Assembly (NCBI GenBank): GCA_013375455.1
Contig: JABXJT010000097.1
Span: 1-18,138 of the forward strand
From: Candidatus Helarchaeota archaeon
GTDB lineage: Archaea > Asgardarchaeota > Lokiarchaeia > Helarchaeales > HEL-GB-A
Direction: 5' to 3'
DNA length: 18,138 nt
Within the stretch, counting starts at the first letter, position 1, and each line of letters begins with the position of its first letter. The position numbers were made by a program, and so were the translations under genes. Under the pieces are notes generated by a model, which searched no databases, was not told the DNA's origin, and saw nothing but the letters and a program-made list of their open reading frames with translations. This document shows, in pieces, positions 15,106 through 18,138 of the stretch.

Positions 15106-15423
15106 GGCTAAACTATGTCATGGAACTAAAAAATCTTCCTATAGAGGAGCAACACGCCCTCTTTAATGCCATAATTGCCAGAAATTCTGCGCATGAAATG
15201 CGGAACCAATTGAACTATCTAATGAGGGAATTAAAAACTGGGGAAACAGAAGAAAATTGGGTACCGTCTTTGCAAAAACTTGAAAAATTTATTGCTGTAG
15301 CATTAGCGGATGGTGATCGAGAGCTTATTGCGGATCTCATGCAATTATTAATTCTAATTAAATATTCATTGTAAAAAACCAGAAAAATTAATTGATTAAC
15401 TCCAGTAACAGGATAGAACGAAA
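15106..15423 (+). repeat. Direct repeat, right copy
   Basis: Matches 975-1291 at about 95% across the coding part, and continues past the stop codon to about 'acgaaa'. There is one extra base just after the stop. Sequence before 15106 is unrelated to the left copy. Confidence 0.9.
15120..15374 (+). CDS. Solo copy of the shared cytoplasmic helical domain (truncated duplicate, possibly a gene fragment)
   Basis: These 84 residues are identical at 78 positions to the C-terminal end of the left-edge surface protein. The frame is intact and open back to a stop at 15057, but ATG 15120 is the only plausible start and no ribosome binding site precedes it. Compared with the other copy there are six synonymous and seven non-synonymous base changes (changed residues: Y to H, M to I, F to L, A to S, E to D, S to L), so the pattern hints at mild constraint but does not prove function. 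It is predicted all-helical and TPR-like ('NWVPSLQKLEKFIAVALADGD'). It may be a dead remnant of a duplication, a freestanding adaptor, or a donor cassette for tail exchange. Confidence 0.55.
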   Translation: MELKNLPIEEQHALFNAIIARNSAHEMRNQLNYLMRELKTGETEENWVPSLQKLEKFIAVALADGDRELIADLMQLLILIKYSL

Positions 15424-15455
15424 ATAAAAAGATCAAGGAGAGGGAGCGAGTTCTA

Positions 15456-16676
15456 TCAAGATTGAGGACGCAGGTACTTTGTCTCGAGACCATGTCCCAG
15501 GGAAATGATATTATCCCGCGTAACTTTCTCAATTTGACTTTTCTGAGTGATATCAAAGAGAATGCCACCAATGGCTTCCTCAAACGTTAACCCTAGCTCG
15601 CGATAATGAATTCTAGGTCCCTCTGGAAACTCGAATTCATGCTTCACCCATTCCCCTGTTTCTTTATTGTATGTCGGGGGCTTGACGGCAAGTGACTGGC
15701 TGGGGAGTGGAATACCATTTTCAAGCTGATATGAGTAATATTTAATGAAATAGTCGTACAATTCATAATCATGCGACTTGATTTTTTGAAATATTCCTTT
15801 CTCCAAGTAATTAAGATATAGTTGGTTAGCCATTAAGGCTTTCGTGAGGCGCTCCGTGAAAAAGGGACGCTCTAATTGGAATAACATGTTCATAATTGGG
15901 GGAAGCGGCTCGTAATTAAATATGCAATCAGGGAGACCATAGTTCTTTGCATTAACACCGTCCCATATCGCTCCTAAAGCATTCCAGTTGCTCAATTCCA
16001 TTATCATATTACTAGCCCCTACCATGAAGAAAATACACACGTGATAGGTAGAATTGGTCCATTGCGGCGTCTTTTCATTCCGAACATCTACTAAGATTTC
16101 ACGCATGCGTCGGGCTGCTTCGATATTATCTTTGATTTTTTTTCCAATATCCTGTAGTCGTATCCCAAGCTTCATGTGCCGCCTATTAAAAATCTCATGA
16201 TCCTCTCCTTTCAAAAGAAACCAATAATCTTCAGGAGTCGATTCCTCAACGTGGAGATTCATGATAAATACTAATTCCCGATCCAAGTCAGATAAACAAG
16301 CGAATGAAATATCCGTAGAGGTCCCGTACATCATTGTAGTGCTTAAATTTTGCATATCCATTCTTATTGGTAAGATTGGGGGAAATCCCCAGAAGGCCAC
16401 AGTTTCTTTTAGGCGGCTGCGTTCAATTTTTCCCTCTTGAGATGACCTGGAGGTCCTGATCGATTCATCCAGCCGAATCCCGATATTCTGTGAAATCATG
16501 TTCTCAAATCCCTCAATTTGAGATTCATATTCCTTCCAATTATCAACCAAACGTAAAGCCGTGAATGTATTTTTTGTTAATGGGATGAATTTCTTGCTAT
16601 AAAAATTGTCAGGAATCTCATTCAGAACCTCTCCTGGTCTTCTCAACTTCAGTTCTTTCAATTCGTAGCCCTGCAT
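15456..16676 (-). CDS. Uncharacterised 406-aa protein, paralog of the right-edge gene
   Basis: I do not recognise this family. The protein looks soluble, with no signal peptide or convincing TM. The N-terminal third is charged; the middle has 'FACLSDLDRELVFIMNLHVEE' and a helical stretch; the C-terminal 190 residues are the most conserved with the paralog at 17557, including 'ELSNWN', 'WDGVNAKNYGL', 'CIFNYEPLPP', 'ERLTKALM', 'GLTFEE' and 'NIISLGHGL'. The start is secure: an in-frame TGA lies nine bases upstream of the ATG, with GAGAGGT between them. The gene runs convergently to the solo-domain ORF and divergently from the AN1-like gene. No catalytic motif is evident, though several invariant Asn, Asp, Tyr and Trp residues could form an active site. 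Confidence 0.85.
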   Translation of the reverse strand: MQGYELKELKLRRPGEVLNEIPDNFYSKKFIPLTKNTFTALRLVDNWKEYESQIEGFENMISQNIGIRLDESIRTSRSSQEGKIERSRLKETVAFWGFPPILPIRMDMQNLSTTMMYGTSTDISFACLSDLDRELVFIMNLHVEESTPEDYWFLLKGEDHEIFNRRHMKLGIRLQDIGKKIKDNIEAARRMREILVDVRNEKTPQWTNSTYHVCIFFMVGASNMIMELSNWNALGAIWDGVNAKNYGLPDCIFNYEPLPPIMNMLFQLERPFFTERLTKALMANQLYLNYLEKGIFQKIKSHDYELYDYFIKYYSYQLENGIPLPSQSLAVKPPTYNKETGEWVKHEFEFPEGPRIHYRELGLTFEEAIGGILFDITQKSQIEKVTRDNIISLGHGLETKYLRPQS

Positions 16677-16848
16677 TACCTCTCAACACCGGTCGATCGA
16701 TTACTAAGCTAATATGATAATCATAGCTGAAAAATCTTATCCCGGCCAAATCTCCATAGGTCAAAAATGATCTACTTAAAAAGCTGTTGATATAATAATA
16801 CATTCAACTAGCAGTATTGTAACATCTAGTAGAGGAGGCGAAATTGCA
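16677..16848. promoter_or_regulatory. Divergent intergenic region with TATA-like box and ribosome binding site for the AN1-like gene
   Basis: The 172 bases separate two divergent genes. For the plus-strand gene a TATA-like stretch 'atataataa' at 16790-16798 lies about 50 bases before the ATG, and a clear GAGGAGG at 16832-16838 is 10 bases before it. Promoter for the minus-strand gene is not clear. Confidence 0.5.
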
Positions 16849-17376
16849 ATGGTACATTGCGTTATTTGTCTAAGTCAGATCGGGTCTCAATTTTATGAAG
16901 CAAAGTATGTATCTTGTAGAAGGTGTGGTTTAACGTTTTGCGGAAGAGGTTGCGCTTCAAAGCATATCTGTGGTGTAACAAGCAGAAATCACATTGAGCC
17001 CACTAATGAGAGGTATTTTTTTGGCATAGCTTTTTGCATTGGTATGATCACGGGAATTGCATATACATTGGCATCATATATTCTCGAAGCTCTAATCTTT
17101 TGGCCCCACGGACTCATCCCTATAGGTTTCATAATTCTTGTACTATTCTTAGGCTTAAGAGAGCGAAAATTACGCCCCATGAAGATAGATGAACTCAATG
17201 CAAGAGCGCCAGCGTGCCCCCTTTGCGGGAGTATAATGCAGTTCAGGGAACGTTGGCCCAGGGAATCCATCGAAGATTACCTGCATAGCGGAAAGCTCTT
17301 TGATTGCATCCCCTACCAGCCCTTTGGCGGGAGGCTGATGCGCTACTACTGCGACAGGTGCGGCAAGTGTCTTTAG
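16849..17376 (+). CDS. Small membrane protein with N-terminal AN1/RING-like zinc finger and C-terminal zinc ribbon
   Basis: This 175-aa protein has three parts. Residues 4-41 carry eight likely ligands, Cys4, Cys7, Cys23, Cys26, Cys31, Cys35, His39 and Cys41 (C-x2-C-x15-C-x2-C-x4-C-x3-C-x3-H-x-C), closest to AN1-type fingers known from eukaryotes and some archaea. Two TM helices follow, about 56-79 and 83-103. The C-terminal part has Cys123-x2-Cys126 and Cys168-x2-Cys171 (plus Cys174), probably a second zinc site with a long insert. Both zinc domains are probably on the same, cytoplasmic, side since two TMs separate them. GAGGAGG at 16832 supports the start. It lies between two paralogous genes on the other strand. 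Role not known; a membrane-anchored adaptor or quality-control factor is a guess. Confidence 0.8.
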   Translation: MVHCVICLSQIGSQFYEAKYVSCRRCGLTFCGRGCASKHICGVTSRNHIEPTNERYFFGIAFCIGMITGIAYTLASYILEALIFWPHGLIPIGFIILVLFLGLRERKLRPMKIDELNARAPACPLCGSIMQFRERWPRESIEDYLHSGKLFDCIPYQPFGGRLMRYYCDRCGKCL

Positions 17377-17394
17377 TTCAAAATATTTCTCCTA

Positions 17395-17416
17395 AAGCCT
17401 TTATTTCCTTTTTTTC
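17395..17416 (+). terminator. Pyrimidine-rich probable terminator of the AN1-like gene
   Basis: A stretch rich in T with a seven-base or longer T run at 17409-17415 lies about 25-40 bases after the stop codon, the usual form and place of an archaeal terminator. The rest of the 180-base convergent gap to 17556 is AT-rich without recognisable features. Confidence 0.4.
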
Positions 17417-17556
17417 TGAACCCATAATATATTTGAATGGACTTTTTCTTACGTTTTGATCCATCAGATTATTTAAATATGAGGTATAAAAAAGGAAATA
17501 TTTTTTAGAGATATCCTAGAAAATTAACCTTCGTAGCAGAATAGAGCAGAAAAGGA

Positions 17557-18138
17557 TTAATATTCAGGTTCAGGACGAAGATACCGGGTGTTTAGTCCGT
17601 GCCCTAGCGAAATTATATTCTCTCGCGTCACCTTCTCGATTTTGCTCTCATGAGTAATGTCAAAGAGGACGCCGCTAAGCATTTCCTCAAAGGTCAGCCC
17701 GAGGTCGCGGTAATAAATCCGTGCCCCCGCGGGATACTCGAAACCCATGCGTTTCCACGTCCCAGTCTCTTTGTCGTAAAGCGGAGTTTTGCATTGAAGC
17801 GTCTGGCTCGGGATGGGAATTCCTTTTTCGAGCTGGTAAGAATAGAACCGCATATAGTAATCATACACCTCATAATGCCGAGTTTTAATTGATTCAAGGA
17901 TTTCTTTCTCGAAATAATTCAGGTATAAATAGTTCTCCATCAAAGCCTTCGTGAGCCGCTCAATCCATATTGGTCGGTCTAATCCGAACATCATTTGCAA
18001 GATCGGCGGCAATGGCTCGTAATTAAATATGCAATCAGAAAGTCCATAGTTCTTTGCATTCACACCATCCCAGACCTGACCTAAAACATTCCAATTACTT
18101 AATTCCAAGGTCATATTTGCACCACCCACCATAAAGAA
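17557..18138 (-). CDS. Uncharacterised protein, partial, paralog of the 406-aa protein; N-terminal part outside window
   Basis: The frame is open to the right edge. The codons before the ATG at 18132 read Phe-Phe, matching 'FFMVG' inside the 15456-16676 protein, so this ATG is internal and roughly 215 N-terminal residues lie beyond the window. The visible part aligns almost without gaps to the C-terminal half of the paralog; about two thirds of residues are identical by eye, with fully conserved 'WDGVNAKNYGL', 'CIFNYEPLPP', 'ERLTKALM' and 'NIISLGHGL'. Short DNA stretches are nearly identical (for example near 18019-18061 and 15913-15955), while much of the rest differs and is GC-richer here. 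Function not recognised. Confidence 0.85.
   Translation of the reverse strand, partial: FFMVGGANMTLELSNWNVLGQVWDGVNAKNYGLSDCIFNYEPLPPILQMMFGLDRPIWIERLTKALMENYLYLNYFEKEILESIKTRHYEVYDYYMRFYSYQLEKGIPIPSQTLQCKTPLYDKETGTWKRMGFEYPAGARIYYRDLGLTFEEMLSGVLFDITHESKIEKVTRENIISLGHGLNTRYLRPEPEY

Noticed and set aside
16618..16803. 61-aa minus-strand ORF overlapping the start of the 406-aa gene
   Set aside because: Overlaps the real gene in another frame and covers the promoter region; no ribosome binding site or domain-like sequence.
18130..18132. ATG (minus strand) as start of the right-edge gene
   Set aside because: The codons before it still match the paralog and the frame runs off the edge, so it is an internal Met.

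Overview
The window looks like a piece of an archaeal genome, most likely from an Asgard (Lokiarchaeia-like) lineage. This is inferred, not proven. The signs are AT-rich DNA, archaeal-type GAGGAG/GGAGG ribosome binding sites, a tandem winged-helix regulator of archaeal style, very large surface proteins built from beta-propeller, Ig-like and FN3 modules with many N-x-S/T sequons, and eukaryote-like parts: a longin-like domain on a 7-TM protein, RING/AN1-like zinc fingers, and a possible adaptin/COPI-type appendage fold. No rRNA, tRNA, CRISPR array, insertion sequence or phage gene was seen.

Layout. The left edge (2-1243, +) holds the 3' end of a type I membrane protein: Ig-like ectodomain, one TM, a cytoplasmic zinc ribbon, a twin YQTI repeat and a C-terminal helical domain. 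Next is a winged-helix regulator fused to a two-part beta-sandwich/platform domain (1413-2807, +). After a 310-bp gap come two giant surface receptors. The first (3118-9477, +, 2119 aa) has three propeller-type repeat regions, a ConA-like domain, Ig-like domains, one TM and the same cytoplasmic helical domain as the left-edge gene. The second (9554-13873, +, 1439 aa) has six FN3 domains, an Ig-like domain, one TM, a long helical cytoplasmic part and a C-terminal cross-brace zinc finger. A 7-TM protein with a longin-like tail (13873-14982, +) overlaps the second receptor by one base. A solo copy of the cytoplasmic helical domain (15120-15374, +) lies in a ~317-bp direct repeat of the left-edge gene's 3' end. 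The right part holds two same-strand paralogs of an unrecognised family (15456-16676, -; 17557 to the right edge, -), separated by a small membrane protein with an AN1-like zinc finger (16849-17376, +).

How the parts may fit together (inference). Three membrane proteins with varied ectodomains carry cytoplasmic parts that look built for protein-protein contact: a shared TPR-like helical domain, zinc fingers, a coiled-coil-like stretch and a longin-like domain. This is what a modular receptor or adhesion system coupled to cytoplasmic adaptors would look like. Domain copies at high DNA identity, and sharp GC changes inside single genes, suggest that these receptors evolve by shuffling modules. 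The 1413 regulator carries a C-terminal module of the same general protein-interaction type and may serve the locus.
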